Shown here: positions 35,931 to 46,320 of the stretch, piece by piece
How positions within the stretch are numbered: the first letter of the stretch is position 1
How the letters are laid out: every line of letters starts with the position of its first letter
The notes under the pieces: model-generated
What the model saw: only the letters and a program-made list of their open reading frames with translations
The model's database searches: none
What the model was told of the DNA's origin: nothing
Source of the DNA: Clostridiales bacterium CHKCI001
GTDB taxonomy: Bacteria > Bacillota > Clostridia > Lachnospirales > Lachnospiraceae
NCBI GenBank assembly: GCA_900045905.1
Contig: FCNS01000012.1
Location: 282,861-346,860, forward strand
DNA length: 64,000 bases
Direction of reading: 5' to 3'
Position numbers and translations under genes: made by a program

Positions 35931-38930
35931 ATGAATTTAAAAGAGATAAAAAATGAAGTCTCAAAAAAGAGATGGTTCATAATTTTGGCAGTATTTTTCT
36001 ATGTTATTTCAGAGGGATTACAGCAAGAATTGGCTTATCAAAGTTGGAAGCTTTTAATAATAAAAATTATCACATCAATTGGATTTCCAATTGCTTTATT
36101 GACGATTGGTTCCATGCTTGGGAAGCAGACCCCAAAATGCAATTTTAAAACGTATAGAAATAGTTTGATTGTTGCGTTTGCTGCAATTTGTACAGCAAAA
36201 GTTTTTCTGATGTTATGGCAATATCGAGAAGGCAGTATGGAAATTACTTCTGTTGCCGTGTTTATACGTTTGTTTATGAGTAATAATGCAGAACCTTCTT
36301 ATTGGGGAATCTGTGCATTGATTGGAGTTGGAGTAATTGCTCCAATTTTAGGCATAGTATTAGCAAAAGTGAAAGCAGAACAAGTGAAACCGTACTTGTT
36401 TCTTTCTCTTATTGTATCGACTGTGTCATTTTTCCTTACATTCTTAGAAATTTCTGTGGATGATATATGGGGATTACGTATGTTTTCTGGTATCACTACA
36501 TACTTGCTTTTAGGATGGTATTTGGAACAAAATCCTACCAATAAACGGCAGATGATGTGGTGGAGCGGAGTTGGAGTATTAAGTTTTGTATTTCTTTTAT
36601 TTGGAACATTAATCTTAAATCAAAATGTTATAGAAAGCAAGAATGAAATGCTTTTTCAATTATCATCGGTTGGAATGATTGGATTTAGTACTGCTTGTTA
36701 TGTAATGTTGAATAGACAAATAAAGTTAGCAGAGCGATACCAAAACATTGCAATTATTTTAGTAAAGGCAAGTTTTATTACAGTGCTTTTTGCTGCTCTA
36801 ATTCGTAAATGGCTTATGGGCTCTCCAATTTTTAGAGGGGATCATTCCATTTCCATTCTTATTACAGCAGTATTGACTTATATAATTTCCACTGCATTAG
36901 CAATTTTAGCTTTGGTTGTGTGGAACTGGATAAAGAGGTTTGTATTGAATCAAAGGTCTATATGGGTTCATGTAAGCTGGAGATTTGCACCAGGTTTTCG
37001 CATGAGAAAAGAAATCTTACCACTGCTTTTTCTGATTGTTTCATGGGCGTTGTATATTAGTCATTGGCATGTATTTGAAGTGCTGTATTGGAATATTGCA
37101 TTTGACTGGATTTGGGTAGCTCTTATAGCGATTACCATACTGTCATTGGTGCGGTTCGAGTTTTCTCCATTGTTAGAGAAAATTATCAAAGCAATTATTA
37201 TCATTGGATTGCCATTCTGGATTATGTGCATTACTGAGTTAGTGAATGAAAATAATGCACTACAAATGCAAAGAAATCAGATTTGGCTCAATTATATTTG
37301 TTATTTGCTATTATTTTTTGTGTTTTATGCAATTACCAATCAAATTCGTATTGCAGCAATATTGGAAGCCGTTGTGATGACTGTCTTTGGTATTGCAAAT
37401 ATGTATGTACTGCGATTTAGAGGTTCTCCAATTTTGCCATGGGACTTGTATTCAGTGAAGACAGCAGCATCGGTAGCAAGCACATATAATTATGATTTGA
37501 CGGCACAGATGTTATTGGGAATTCTATATACGATCTGGATTTGGCTGCTTATGTATCCATTAAAAAGAGAGCGATGGAGATGGTACCGTCATCTTGCATC
37601 GGTTATTGTAACAGCAGCAGTAATCTGTGTTTGCTGGTCAGGTGTTGTAATGCAAGGAAAGCTAAAAGATATGGGTGTTGAAAGAAATATCTGGAAACAG
37701 GATGAGGGATATCGTACAAATGGACTTTTGCTAAGTTTTATAGAAAATGCAAAAGATTTCACGCTTAGAGCTCCAGATGGATACGATAAAGAGACGCAAG
37801 AAAAACTTTTGGCTGAGACAACCGAAGAGATAACAAATACTGATAAAAAAGATTATCCAAATGTGATTGTTGTAATGAATGAATCCTTTGCAGATATTCC
37901 TAATATGGCAGAAGAGGGAATTTTAAATATTAATCAAGAAGTTACACCATTTATTAATAATTGGGAAGATAATGTGATAAAAGGTCATTTTCTATCTTCT
38001 GTTTTAGGTGGTGGAACTGCTAAAACCGAATTTGAATTTTTAACTGGAAACAGTGGAGCCTTTTATCCGAGTGGTTCTATGCCATATCAGCAGTTTATTC
38101 ATGAAGAAATGGAATCTATGGCATCTATTTTAGGTAATTATGGATATACTTCCGTTGCATTTCATCCATATTTAGGTACTGGATGGGATAGAAATCGTGT
38201 TTATCCATTGATGGGATTCCAAGATTTTATTACATTAGATGATATGCCAGAAGATATGGATAAAGTCCGGATTTATTGTAGTGATAAGGGAGATTATGAT
38301 AAAGTATTACAGATTTTAGATGAACATGATAAACAGGAAGGGCCATTGTTCCTATTTAATGTCACGATGCAGAATCATGGAAGTTATACAGGCTCCTATG
38401 ATAATTTCTCTGTTGATATTCAGGATTCTAGCTTAAACTATGATGATCTCAATCAATACTTGTCTTTGATTCATCTTTCTGATCAGGCACTTCAGGAATT
38501 AGTGAATCAGCTTACTGCTAGGGATGAAGATGTTATTTTATGTTTCTTTGGAGATCATATGCCTGGATTGGATTGGTCATTTTACACGAAGATCACACCA
38601 AGTGATAGTGAATTTGAACGGACTTTGAAAGCATATACGGTTCCATTTTACATTTGGGCAAATTATGATTTAGATATTGAAGAAGAATCGCTAGAATTTA
38701 CAAGTGCGAACTATCTTGGAATGCATTTGTTACAATTAATTGGAGTACCATTGACACCATGGTATCAGTATTTGGAGCAGATGGAGGAGCAAATGCCAAT
38801 TGTGAGTGCAATTGGTTATGCGGATGAAACAGGGCAGATCCATCCAATGGACGATACAGCAATGGAATATCCAGCGATGCAGCAATATCAAAAGATGCAA
38901 TACTATTATTTTTATGATCGTAATAAATAA
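35931..38930 (+). CDS. acyltransferase-3-like / LTA synthase-like fusion
   Basis: A 999-residue two-part membrane protein. The first 340 residues form about ten helices resembling acyltransferase family 3 (the PSYWGICALIGVGVIAPIL stretch matches the usual WFLYALLGLYLLTPIL-like element, and FPIALLTIGSMLG the FFFISGFL element). The R-X10-H motif of active acyltransferases is not present in the first helix (RWFIILAVFFYV). From about 350 the protein repeats the plan of the gene at 33847: helices, then a sulfatase-fold domain with VIVVMNESF, GGGTAKTEFEFLTG, VTMQNHGSY and CFFGDHMPG. The start has TGGAGGAAACC upstream. It is closed by a terminator at 38971. Confidence 0.82.
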   Translation: MNLKEIKNEVSKKRWFIILAVFFYVISEGLQQELAYQSWKLLIIKIITSIGFPIALLTIGSMLGKQTPKCNFKTYRNSLIVAFAAICTAKVFLMLWQYREGSMEITSVAVFIRLFMSNNAEPSYWGICALIGVGVIAPILGIVLAKVKAEQVKPYLFLSLIVSTVSFFLTFLEISVDDIWGLRMFSGITTYLLLGWYLEQNPTNKRQMMWWSGVGVLSFVFLLFGTLILNQNVIESKNEMLFQLSSVGMIGFSTACYVMLNRQIKLAERYQNIAIILVKASFITVLFAALIRKWLMGSPIFRGDHSISILITAVLTYIISTALAILALVVWNWIKRFVLNQRSIWVHVSWRFAPGFRMRKEILPLLFLIVSWALYISHWHVFEVLYWNIAFDWIWVALIAITILSLVRFEFSPLLEKIIKAIIIIGLPFWIMCITELVNENNALQMQRNQIWLNYICYLLLFFVFYAITNQIRIAAILEAVVMTVFGIANMYVLRFRGSPILPWDLYSVKTAASVASTYNYDLTAQMLLGILYTIWIWLLMYPLKRERWRWYRHLASVIVTAAVICVCWSGVVMQGKLKDMGVERNIWKQDEGYRTNGLLLSFIENAKDFTLRAPDGYDKETQEKLLAETTEEITNTDKKDYPNVIVVMNESFADIPNMAEEGILNINQEVTPFINNWEDNVIKGHFLSSVLGGGTAKTEFEFLTGNSGAFYPSGSMPYQQFIHEEMESMASILGNYGYTSVAFHPYLGTGWDRNRVYPLMGFQDFITLDDMPEDMDKVRIYCSDKGDYDKVLQILDEHDKQEGPLFLFNVTMQNHGSYTGSYDNFSVDIQDSSLNYDDLNQYLSLIHLSDQALQELVNQLTARDEDVILCFFGDHMPGLDWSFYTKITPSDSEFERTLKAYTVPFYIWANYDLDIEEESLEFTSANYLGMHLLQLIGVPLTPWYQYLEQMEEQMPIVSAIGYADETGQIHPMDDTAMEYPAMQQYQKMQYYYFYDRNK

Positions 38931-38970
38931 TAAAATACTTCTTTCTCTGTAATGGAAAGGTAGGACAAAA

Positions 38971-39012
38971 TACCAGTGTAAAAATGGTAAGTTTTTACAC
39001 TGGTATTTTTGC
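38971..39012 (+). terminator. terminator after the fusion gene
   Basis: A 16-base perfect stem (38971-38986 with 38994-39009) is followed by TTT; it separates the wall-polymer genes from glmM. Confidence 0.85.
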
Positions 39013-39057
39013 ATGAAAAAGGATGTGGATTGAATATATTTATGATAAAAACAATAC

Positions 39058-39086
39058 TTCACAATATGAAATCGTTATGATATACT
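39058..39086 (+). promoter_or_regulatory. promoter of glmM
   Basis: TTCACA at 39058-39063, 17-base spacer, TATACT at 39081-39086, 90 bases upstream of glmM. Confidence 0.6.
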
Positions 39087-39176
39087 TATAAAGTGAAAAT
39101 TTTATGGATAAAAGTGCAAAATATTTTATAAGTGCCAATCGCATAATAAGTTTTGAATGGCAGAACAGGAGGAAAA

Positions 39177-40526
39177 ATGGGAAAATATTTTGGGACAGAT
39201 GGATTCCGTGGAGAGGCAAATAAAGATCTAACAGTGGAACACGCATATAAAGTAGGGCGTTTTTTAGGATGGTATTATGGTAGACAGCATAAATGTAAAG
39301 TTGTAATTGGAAAAGATACAAGAAGAAGCAGTTATATGTTTGAATATGCATTGGTTGCTGGTCTAACTGCATCTGGGGCAGATGCATACTTATTGCATGT
39401 TACGACTACTCCAAGTGTCTCTTATGTAGTAAGAACCGAAGAATTTGATTGTGGTATCATGATTTCTGCAAGTCATAATCCTTATTATGATAATGGTATA
39501 AAGTTGATTAATAATAAGGGAGAAAAGATGCAGGAATCGGTTATCCTGAAAGTTGAGGCATATTTGGATGGCTTGACAGAAGAAATTCCATTTGCGACAG
39601 GAGAAAATATTGGATGTACCGTAGATTATGCCGCAGGACGTAACCGTTATGTGGGATATCTGATTTCGCTTGCTGTTCATTCGTTTAAAGGCAAAAGAGT
39701 TGGACTGGACTGTGCAAACGGAAGTTCCTGGATGATTGCAAAAAACGTATTTGATGCACTTGGAGCCAAAACATATGTAATTAATAATGAGCCAAATGGT
39801 ATGAATATTAATACAAACTGCGGTTCCACACATATTGAAGGACTTCAGGCATTTGTAAAGGAAAATCAACTAGACGTAGGATTTGCCTATGATGGAGATG
39901 CAGACCGCTGTCTTTGTGTGGATGAAAAAGGAAATGTGATCAGCGGAGACTTAATTTTATATATTTGTGGTAAATATATGAAAGATAGAGGAGAGCTAGA
40001 TAATAATACAGTCGTTACAACTGTAATGTCCAATTTTGGTCTATATAAGGCATTTGATAAAATTGGAATTGAATATGAAAAAACGGCAGTTGGAGATAAG
40101 TATGTATATGAATGTATGCAGACAAATGGACATAAGATTGGTGGAGAAGAGTCTGGTCATATTATTTTTAGCAAATATGCAACAACTGGAGATGGTATTT
40201 TAACCTCAATTATTATGATGGATGTTATGATTGCAAAGAAAATGACATTATCTGAATTAGCAATGCCAGTTGTGATTTATCCTCAACTTTTAAAAAATGT
40301 AAGAGTAAAAAATAAACCAGCTGCGAGAAATGATGTGGATGTAATTGCAGCGATCGAGGATGTGGAAAAGAAATTAGGAAGTACAGGAAGGATTCTTGTA
40401 AGAGAAAGTGGAACGGAACCAGTAATTCGTGTTATGGTAGAGGCAGAATCCGATGATATTTGTGAAAAGTATGTGGATCAAGTAATTGATGTTTTAGTGA
40501 AAAAAGGACATGTACAGCAAGCGTAA
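39177..40526 (+). CDS. glmM: phosphoglucosamine mutase
   Basis: A 449-residue enzyme that interconverts glucosamine-6-phosphate and glucosamine-1-phosphate on the way to UDP-GlcNAc. It shows MGKYFGTDGFRGEAN, the phosphoserine loop MISASHNPYYDNGIK, the Mg site FAYDGDADRC, the sugar loop GGEESGH and the C-terminal RESGTEPVIRVMVE. Start at ATG 39177 after AGGAGG. It precedes glmS by 100 bases, so the two enzymes of the pathway are paired. Confidence 0.95.
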   Translation: MGKYFGTDGFRGEANKDLTVEHAYKVGRFLGWYYGRQHKCKVVIGKDTRRSSYMFEYALVAGLTASGADAYLLHVTTTPSVSYVVRTEEFDCGIMISASHNPYYDNGIKLINNKGEKMQESVILKVEAYLDGLTEEIPFATGENIGCTVDYAAGRNRYVGYLISLAVHSFKGKRVGLDCANGSSWMIAKNVFDALGAKTYVINNEPNGMNINTNCGSTHIEGLQAFVKENQLDVGFAYDGDADRCLCVDEKGNVISGDLILYICGKYMKDRGELDNNTVVTTVMSNFGLYKAFDKIGIEYEKTAVGDKYVYECMQTNGHKIGGEESGHIIFSKYATTGDGILTSIIMMDVMIAKKMTLSELAMPVVIYPQLLKNVRVKNKPAARNDVDVIAAIEDVEKKLGSTGRILVRESGTEPVIRVMVEAESDDICEKYVDQVIDVLVKKGHVQQA

Positions 40527-40631
40527 GAGAGGCAGCTGCAAACGAATTTTGGTGGTGGAACTAATTCCTCCATTAAATTGTAATAAAAAATAATGTTTAT
40601 TTTAGCATCATATAGTTAGGAGGAATCATTT

Positions 40632-42458
40632 ATGTGTGGAATTGTTGGATATGTTGGACAAAATCAGGCTGCTCCAATTTTACTGGATGGTTTGGCAAGA
40701 CTAGAGTATCGAGGATACGATTCGGCTGGAATGGCAGTATACCATGATGACGAAATTGAAATTGTAAAAGCAAAAGGACGCCTACAAGTTTTAAGAGAAT
40801 TAACAAATAATGGAATTGATTTAAAAGGAACAATAGGAATTGGGCATACAAGATGGGCAACACATGGAGAACCATCGGTTATCAATTCCCATCCGCATTA
40901 TAATAAAGATAAGAGTATTGCAGTCGTGCATAATGGCATTATTGAAAATTATCAACCATTGAGAGATCGTTTAGTAAGAAAAGGATATCGTTTTATTTCA
41001 GACACGGATACAGAAGTAATTGCCCATATGTTGGATAATTACTATAATGGAGATCCACTGGAAACAATTTCCAAAATAATGGCTCGTATAGAGGGATCTT
41101 ATGCACTTGGAGTTTTATTTAAAGATCATCCAGGAGAGATATATGCAGTTCGTAAAGACAGCCCTCTTATTATAGGAGTTTCAGAGGAAGGAAACTTTAT
41201 CGCTTCGGATATACCAGCGATTTTAAATCACACAAGAAATGTGTATTTTATTGAAAATCTAGAAATTGTAAAATTGACACGAGAGAATGTTATGTTTTAC
41301 AATATGGATAAAGAGGAAATTGAAAAGGAAGTAACGGTTGTTGATTGGGATATGGAAGCTGCTGAAAAAGGTGGATATGAGCATTTTATGCTAAAAGAAA
41401 TTTATGAGCAGCCAAAAGCAGTCAGAGATACAATTAATCCTAGAATTAAAAATGGGGAAATCGTCATTGATGAGTGGCATATGACGGATGAAGATGTTCA
41501 GAAGCTAAATAAAATCTTTATTGTAGCATGTGGTTCCGCTTATCATGCTGGAGTTTCTGGAAAATATGTGTTGGAAGGTATTGCACGTATTCCAGTGGAA
41601 GTAGATTTAGCATCGGAATTCCGGTATCGAGATCCAATTCTTGATGATCATTCTCTTGTTATTGTCATTAGTCAGTCGGGAGAAACAGCAGATTCCTTAG
41701 CTGCACTTCGGGAAGCGCAGAGAAGAGGCGTGAAAGTACTAGGAATTGTCAATGTAGTAGGAAGCAGTATTGCACGAGAAGCAGACAGTGTTTTGTATAC
41801 GTGGGCAGGACCAGAAATCGCAGTAGCTACGACAAAGGCATATAGTACACAACTTGCGGCACTTTACTTACTTGCTATTTATTTAGGAAAGAAGAGAGGA
41901 AAATTAGAAGAATCCGTATATAATGAAATGATTCAAGAACTACAAGATCTGCCAGATAAGATTCAGAGCTTACTTGGAGATAAAGAAAGAATTCAATGGT
42001 TTGCAAGTAAGTTTGCGGCAAGTCATGACATATTCTTTATTGGAAGAGGCGTGGACTATGCGACCTGCATGGAGGGATCTTTAAAGTTAAAAGAAATTTC
42101 TTATATCCATTCAGAAGCGTATGCAGCAGGTGAATTAAAGCACGGAACAATTTCTCTTGTAGAAGATGGAATTTTGGTTGCAAGTGTATTAACACAGCCG
42201 CAGTTGTATGAAAAAACGGTAAGTAATATGGTTGAGGTTAAGGCAAGAGGAGCTTATGTTATGGCTTTAACGAATAGCGGAAATTATGACGTAGAAGATG
42301 TTGCAAACTTTACCGTATATATTCCAAAGACCAATCCATGGTTTACAACATCATTAGCAGTCATTCCACTTCAATTGTTTGCTTATTATGTCTCCTTAGC
42401 AAGAGGACTGGATGTAGATAAACCAAGAAACTTGGCTAAGTCAGTTACTGTAGAATAA
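40632..42458 (+). CDS. glmS: glutamine-fructose-6-phosphate aminotransferase (isomerizing)
   Basis: A 608-residue enzyme that makes glucosamine-6-phosphate from fructose-6-phosphate and glutamine, the entry step to amino sugars for wall and capsule. The N-terminal glutaminase starts with MCGIVGYVG (catalytic Cys2 after Met removal) and has HTRWATHGEPS; two SIS domains follow (VACGSAYHAG, ISQSGETADSLAA) and the end DKPRNLAKSVTVE is typical. Length is normal. The 105-base gap from glmM is too short for a glmS ribozyme and shows none. Confidence 0.97.
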   Translation: MCGIVGYVGQNQAAPILLDGLARLEYRGYDSAGMAVYHDDEIEIVKAKGRLQVLRELTNNGIDLKGTIGIGHTRWATHGEPSVINSHPHYNKDKSIAVVHNGIIENYQPLRDRLVRKGYRFISDTDTEVIAHMLDNYYNGDPLETISKIMARIEGSYALGVLFKDHPGEIYAVRKDSPLIIGVSEEGNFIASDIPAILNHTRNVYFIENLEIVKLTRENVMFYNMDKEEIEKEVTVVDWDMEAAEKGGYEHFMLKEIYEQPKAVRDTINPRIKNGEIVIDEWHMTDEDVQKLNKIFIVACGSAYHAGVSGKYVLEGIARIPVEVDLASEFRYRDPILDDHSLVIVISQSGETADSLAALREAQRRGVKVLGIVNVVGSSIAREADSVLYTWAGPEIAVATTKAYSTQLAALYLLAIYLGKKRGKLEESVYNEMIQELQDLPDKIQSLLGDKERIQWFASKFAASHDIFFIGRGVDYATCMEGSLKLKEISYIHSEAYAAGELKHGTISLVEDGILVASVLTQPQLYEKTVSNMVEVKARGAYVMALTNSGNYDVEDVANFTVYIPKTNPWFTTSLAVIPLQLFAYYVSLARGLDVDKPRNLAKSVTVE

Positions 42459-42535
42459 AAAATAATATCAATGCCAAGGAATGATAGATATGTGGTCAAC
42501 TTCTAGAGAACGAATGAACCAGGAGGTAATGAAGT

Positions 42536-42964
42536 TTGTTTAAATTAATGGGAAAATATATTGCTACGCTGTATCGTCAAGAACAGAAATATATTAATAA
42601 TGCAATGAAAGAGTATAAATTAGGATTTTCCAGTTATAAGTTTTTATTTCATATTTCCAGACATGAGGGAATTAGTCAAAAAGAACTTTGTAAGATTCTA
42701 AATATTGATGAAGCGTTAGCAACAAGAACGGTTAAGAAAATGGAAGAGCAGAAGATCGCATATCGAAAAAAAGGAGAAAACAATTCCCATTCCTATGCAT
42801 TATATCTGACCGATTATGGGAAACAAATTTTACCAGAATTGACCAATATTATTGATCAATGGTGGGATAATGTAATGGTAGATATGAGCAAAGAAGAAGC
42901 GGAAATGGTGCTTAAATTTGTAGAAAAAATGTATTGGAAAGCTAGAAGTATGAACGAAGCATAA
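42536..42964 (+). CDS. MarR family transcriptional regulator
   Basis: A 142-residue winged helix-turn-helix protein: SQKELCKILNIDEALATRTV is the recognition region, followed by the wing (EQKIAYRKKGENNSHSYALYLT). The start is TTG at 42536, nine bases after AGGAGG; an ATG at 42548 is the alternative. It stands alone between glmS and a terminator; no target is adjacent. Confidence 0.88.
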   Translation: MFKLMGKYIATLYRQEQKYINNAMKEYKLGFSSYKFLFHISRHEGISQKELCKILNIDEALATRTVKKMEEQKIAYRKKGENNSHSYALYLTDYGKQILPELTNIIDQWWDNVMVDMSKEEAEMVLKFVEKMYWKARSMNEA

Positions 42965-42967
42965 AAT

Positions 42968-43026
42968 GCTCTGCATAATATAGGACGATTCGGACGACCG
43001 ATGGCTATATTATGCAGAGTATTTTT
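42968..43026. terminator. terminator between the marR-type gene and arcC
   Basis: CTCTGCATAATATAG pairs perfectly with CTATATTATGCAGAG (ends near 43019), followed by a T-run on the plus strand; it can serve the convergent arcC as well. Confidence 0.88.
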
Positions 43027-43061
43027 ATGTTCTTATATGAATAAAGCGGTGTTTCGTTCTA

Positions 43062-43994
43062 TTATGCTTCTACGAAAGTACCAACTTTCTCGCGAATCCC
43101 TTCTTTGGCTTTATCCAGTTTTGTAGATATTGCGATACGGTTTGGACCATTGGAAACAAACTGTGCAGCCGCAGAAAGTTTTGGAGAGAGATCATTTTGA
43201 GAGAGTAGACCAGAATCAATAATCTGGAATGCTTCGTCTAAGTGAATATGTCCAAGTTTTCTCTCTTCATCGGTTCCCTTGTGAATCGTGATCTGTTCAT
43301 CACTTGTTAAGAAAAGTAATACATCTGCGTCTAATTCATGCGCAAGCTTAGCGGCAACTGCATCTTTTTCAATGACTGCACTGGCTCCCTTTAGGCGGGT
43401 TCCTTGCTCTAATACTGGAATTCCGCCGCCACCTGCTGCAATGACAACATGTCCTGCATCTGCAAGCATACGAATACTGTCTAATTCATAAACTTCAATT
43501 GGTGCAGGAGATGCGATGATACGTCTCCAGCCATCTTCTTCTTTTGTAACGAAATTTCCTTTTTTCTTTTCTTCTTCTGCTTCTGCATCATTTAAAATAC
43601 GGCCAATGGATTTAATTGGCTTATTAAAGGCACGGTCAAATGGATCTACTTTAACCTGTGTAATAATCGTACAAACTGGTTTATAAATACCTCTATTTAA
43701 TAATTCCGTGCGGATTGCATTTTGTAAATCGTATCCAATATATCCTTGGCTCATGGCATTACATACTGACATAGGCGCTGGGGTATATCCCTCATGGCGT
43801 TGACTAAATTCATTCATAGCGGTATGAATCATACCAACTTGTGGACCGTTACTATGTGTAATAACTACCTGATATTTCATTTGAATTAGATCGGCAATTG
43901 CAGATGCGGCGATTGTCACGCCGTGCTGCTGTTCAGGCAGGTTCTTGCCAAATGCACTGCGCCCTAAAGCGACAACAACTCGTTTATTACTCAT
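43062..43994 (-). CDS. arcC: carbamate kinase
   Basis: A 310-residue amino-acid-kinase-fold enzyme that makes ATP and carbamate from carbamoyl phosphate and ADP. It shows VVALGRSAFG, the THSNGPQVG loop, VIAAGGGGIPV and the KLSAAAQFV element, with normal length. The first step motif has GRSAFG where GGNAL is usual, and the other arginine-deiminase genes (arcA, arcB) are not adjacent, so it may serve agmatine, purine or ureide breakdown instead. The minus-strand ribosome binding site is GAGAGGAG. Confidence 0.92.
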   Translation of the reverse strand: MSNKRVVVALGRSAFGKNLPEQQHGVTIAASAIADLIQMKYQVVITHSNGPQVGMIHTAMNEFSQRHEGYTPAPMSVCNAMSQGYIGYDLQNAIRTELLNRGIYKPVCTIITQVKVDPFDRAFNKPIKSIGRILNDAEAEEEKKKGNFVTKEEDGWRRIIASPAPIEVYELDSIRMLADAGHVVIAAGGGGIPVLEQGTRLKGASAVIEKDAVAAKLAHELDADVLLFLTSDEQITIHKGTDEERKLGHIHLDEAFQIIDSGLLSQNDLSPKLSAAAQFVSNGPNRIAISTKLDKAKEGIREKVGTFVEA

Positions 43995-44174
43995 GGAAAT
44001 CTCCTCTCATTTACTAATTCTTCTGTTATAATCATAACATTGTAGGAGACAGAGTGCAATGAAAAAATAAAACTTTTGGACATAATATAAAAAACATGGT
44101 AGAATAAGTTTATATATACATGGGGGAAAATACCTTTTGATCCCAATATCATAGATTTAAGAAAGAGGAAATAA

Positions 44175-45269
44175 ATGAAAAAGAAAGTAGTGGTTGGAAT
44201 GTCAGGGGGCGTAGATTCTTCCGTAGCTGCCTGGCTTTTAAAAAAACAAGGATATGACGTAATAGGAGTTACAATGCAGATTTGGCAAGATGAAAATCCA
44301 CTGGATGTAGGACAAGAAGGTGGATGTTGTGGATTAAGTGCAGTGGACGATGCAAGACGAGTTGCAGCGGCACTGGAAATTCCCTATTATGTTATGAATT
44401 TTAAAAGAGAATTTAAAAAAGATGTTATAGATTATTTTGTAGCAGAATACTTACAGGGAAGGACCCCAAATCCATGTATTGCTTGTAATCGTTATGTGAA
44501 GTGGGAAGCTTTGCTTCAAAGAAGTCTAAGTATTGGAGCGGATTATATTGCAACAGGACATTATGCAAAAGTAATACAACTTCCAAATGGACGCTATACA
44601 ATTCAAAAATCAGTTACAGATAAGAAAGATCAGACCTATGCACTTTATAATCTAACACAGGAACAATTAGCACATACATTAATGCCTGTAGGAGCTTATA
44701 CGAAAGATGAAATTCGAGCAATTGCACAGCAAATCGATTTACGTGTGGCAGCAAAACGGGATAGCCAGGAAATCTGTTTTATTCCAGATAAAGACTATGC
44801 AAGATTTATTGAAGAAGAGGCTGGAGAGATAGTACCTCGTCCAGGAAACTTTGTCAGTGTAGATGGAGAAGTGCTTGGACGTCATAAGGGAATTACTCAT
44901 TATACCGTTGGACAGAGAAAAGGGTTAAATTTAGCTTTAGGACATCCTGTTTTTGTAACAGAAATCCGTCCAGAGACAAACGAAGTTGTAATTGGAGAGA
45001 ATGAAGATGTATTTGCATCGGCATTAATCTGTAATCAGATTAATTTTATGTCAATTTCAGATTTAAAGCAAGAAAAAAGAGCATATGCGAAAATTCGTTA
45101 TTCTCATAAAGGAGCTCCATGTACTTTAAAACGTACAGGAGAAGACGAAATAACAGTAATTTTTGACGAGCCACAAAGAGCAATTACACCAGGCCAGGCA
45201 GTCGTTTTTTATGAGGAAGATTATATTGTCGGGGGCGGTACGATTAGAAAAGCAATAAAGGAGTATTAA
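44175..45269 (+). CDS. mnmA: tRNA-specific 2-thiouridylase
   Basis: A 364-residue enzyme that makes 2-thiouridine at position 34 of Lys, Glu and Gln tRNAs. It has the PP-loop [18 protein letters not shown], the catalytic Cys in [14 protein letters not shown], and the second Cys in SQEICFIPD. Normal length. It is followed after two bases by queA, another anticodon-modification gene, so the pair is co-transcribed. Confidence 0.97.
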   Translation: MKKKVVVGMSGGVDSSVAAWLLKKQGYDVIGVTMQIWQDENPLDVGQEGGCCGLSAVDDARRVAAALEIPYYVMNFKREFKKDVIDYFVAEYLQGRTPNPCIACNRYVKWEALLQRSLSIGADYIATGHYAKVIQLPNGRYTIQKSVTDKKDQTYALYNLTQEQLAHTLMPVGAYTKDEIRAIAQQIDLRVAAKRDSQEICFIPDKDYARFIEEEAGEIVPRPGNFVSVDGEVLGRHKGITHYTVGQRKGLNLALGHPVFVTEIRPETNEVVIGENEDVFASALICNQINFMSISDLKQEKRAYAKIRYSHKGAPCTLKRTGEDEITVIFDEPQRAITPGQAVVFYEEDYIVGGGTIRKAIKEY

Positions 45270-45271
45270 TT

Positions 45272-46297
45272 ATGAATGTAAAGGATTTTGATTATTATTT
45301 GCCAGAAGAGCTGATTGCACAAGATCCATTAGAGGATCGTTCTAGCTCTCGGCTTATGATTCTAGACAAAAAGACGGGAGAAATCCAACATAGCATTTTT
45401 AAAAATATTATAGAGGAATTACATGCAGGCGATTGTCTTGTGATTAACAATACAAAAGTAATTCCAGCTCGTTTGTATGGAGCAAAAGTAGGTACGGATG
45501 CCAAAATTGAGGTGCTTTTACTAAAACGGAAGGAAAATAATATTTGGGAAGTACTAGTGAAACCAGGAAAAAAGGCAAAAGTAGGAACACAGATTAGTTT
45601 TGGAGAGGGAAAACTGGTTGGTACAGTTGTGGATGTTGTGGAAGAAGGAAATCGTCTGATTCAGTTTTCTTATGAAGGAATTTTTGAAGAGGTGTTGGAT
45701 GAATTGGGACAAATGCCATTGCCTCCTTATATTACCCATCAGTTGAAAGATAAAAATCGTTATCAGACCGTCTATGCAAAGTATGATGGATCTGCCGCAG
45801 CTCCGACTGCTGGACTCCATTTTACAAAGGAATTGTTGGAAGAGATTCAAGCAAAAGGAGTAACGATTGCAAGTGTTACGCTTCATGTAGGACTTGGAAC
45901 ATTTCGTCCAGTAAAGGTAGAGAATGTACTGGAGCACCATATGCACTCCGAATTTTTTATGATCGAAGAATCAGAAGCGAAAAAAATTAATGATGCCAAA
46001 GCGGCTGGAGGCAGAATTATTAGTGTTGGGACAACGAGCTGCCGTACATTAGAGTCTGCTGCGGATGAAAATGGAAGATTAAGGGCAACGAGTGGTTGGA
46101 CTGATATTTTTATTTATCCAGGATATTCATTTAAAATAATTGATGCATTAATTACGAATTTTCATTTACCGCAATCAACGTTATTAATGCTTGTATCAGC
46201 ATTGGCAGGAAGAGAACATATTTTGGCAGCTTATGAGGAAGCAGTGAAAGAACGATATCGCTTTTTTTCATTTGGGGATGCGATGTTAATTCAATAA
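45272..46297 (+). CDS. queA: S-adenosylmethionine:tRNA ribosyltransferase-isomerase
   Basis: A 341-residue enzyme that transfers the ribosyl part of SAM to preQ1 in tRNA to form epoxyqueuosine. Family stretches [33 protein letters not shown], the PTAGLHFT site and the C-terminal [17 protein letters not shown] are all present. It starts two bases after mnmA. Confidence 0.97.
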   Translation: MNVKDFDYYLPEELIAQDPLEDRSSSRLMILDKKTGEIQHSIFKNIIEELHAGDCLVINNTKVIPARLYGAKVGTDAKIEVLLLKRKENNIWEVLVKPGKKAKVGTQISFGEGKLVGTVVDVVEEGNRLIQFSYEGIFEEVLDELGQMPLPPYITHQLKDKNRYQTVYAKYDGSAAAPTAGLHFTKELLEEIQAKGVTIASVTLHVGLGTFRPVKVENVLEHHMHSEFFMIEESEAKKINDAKAAGGRIISVGTTSCRTLESAADENGRLRATSGWTDIFIYPGYSFKIIDALITNFHLPQSTLLMLVSALAGREHILAAYEEAVKERYRFFSFGDAMLIQ

Positions 46298-46320
46298 TAG
46301 GGAAGGATTTGGTAAACGTT

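Noticed and set aside
39390..39869. Long open frame on the minus strand inside glmM
   Set aside because: It is antisense to a conserved gene, with no ribosome binding site or family signature.
40527..40631. Possible glmS ribozyme upstream of glmS
   Set aside because: The gap is only 105 bases and lacks the conserved ribozyme core; the gene is paired with glmM instead.
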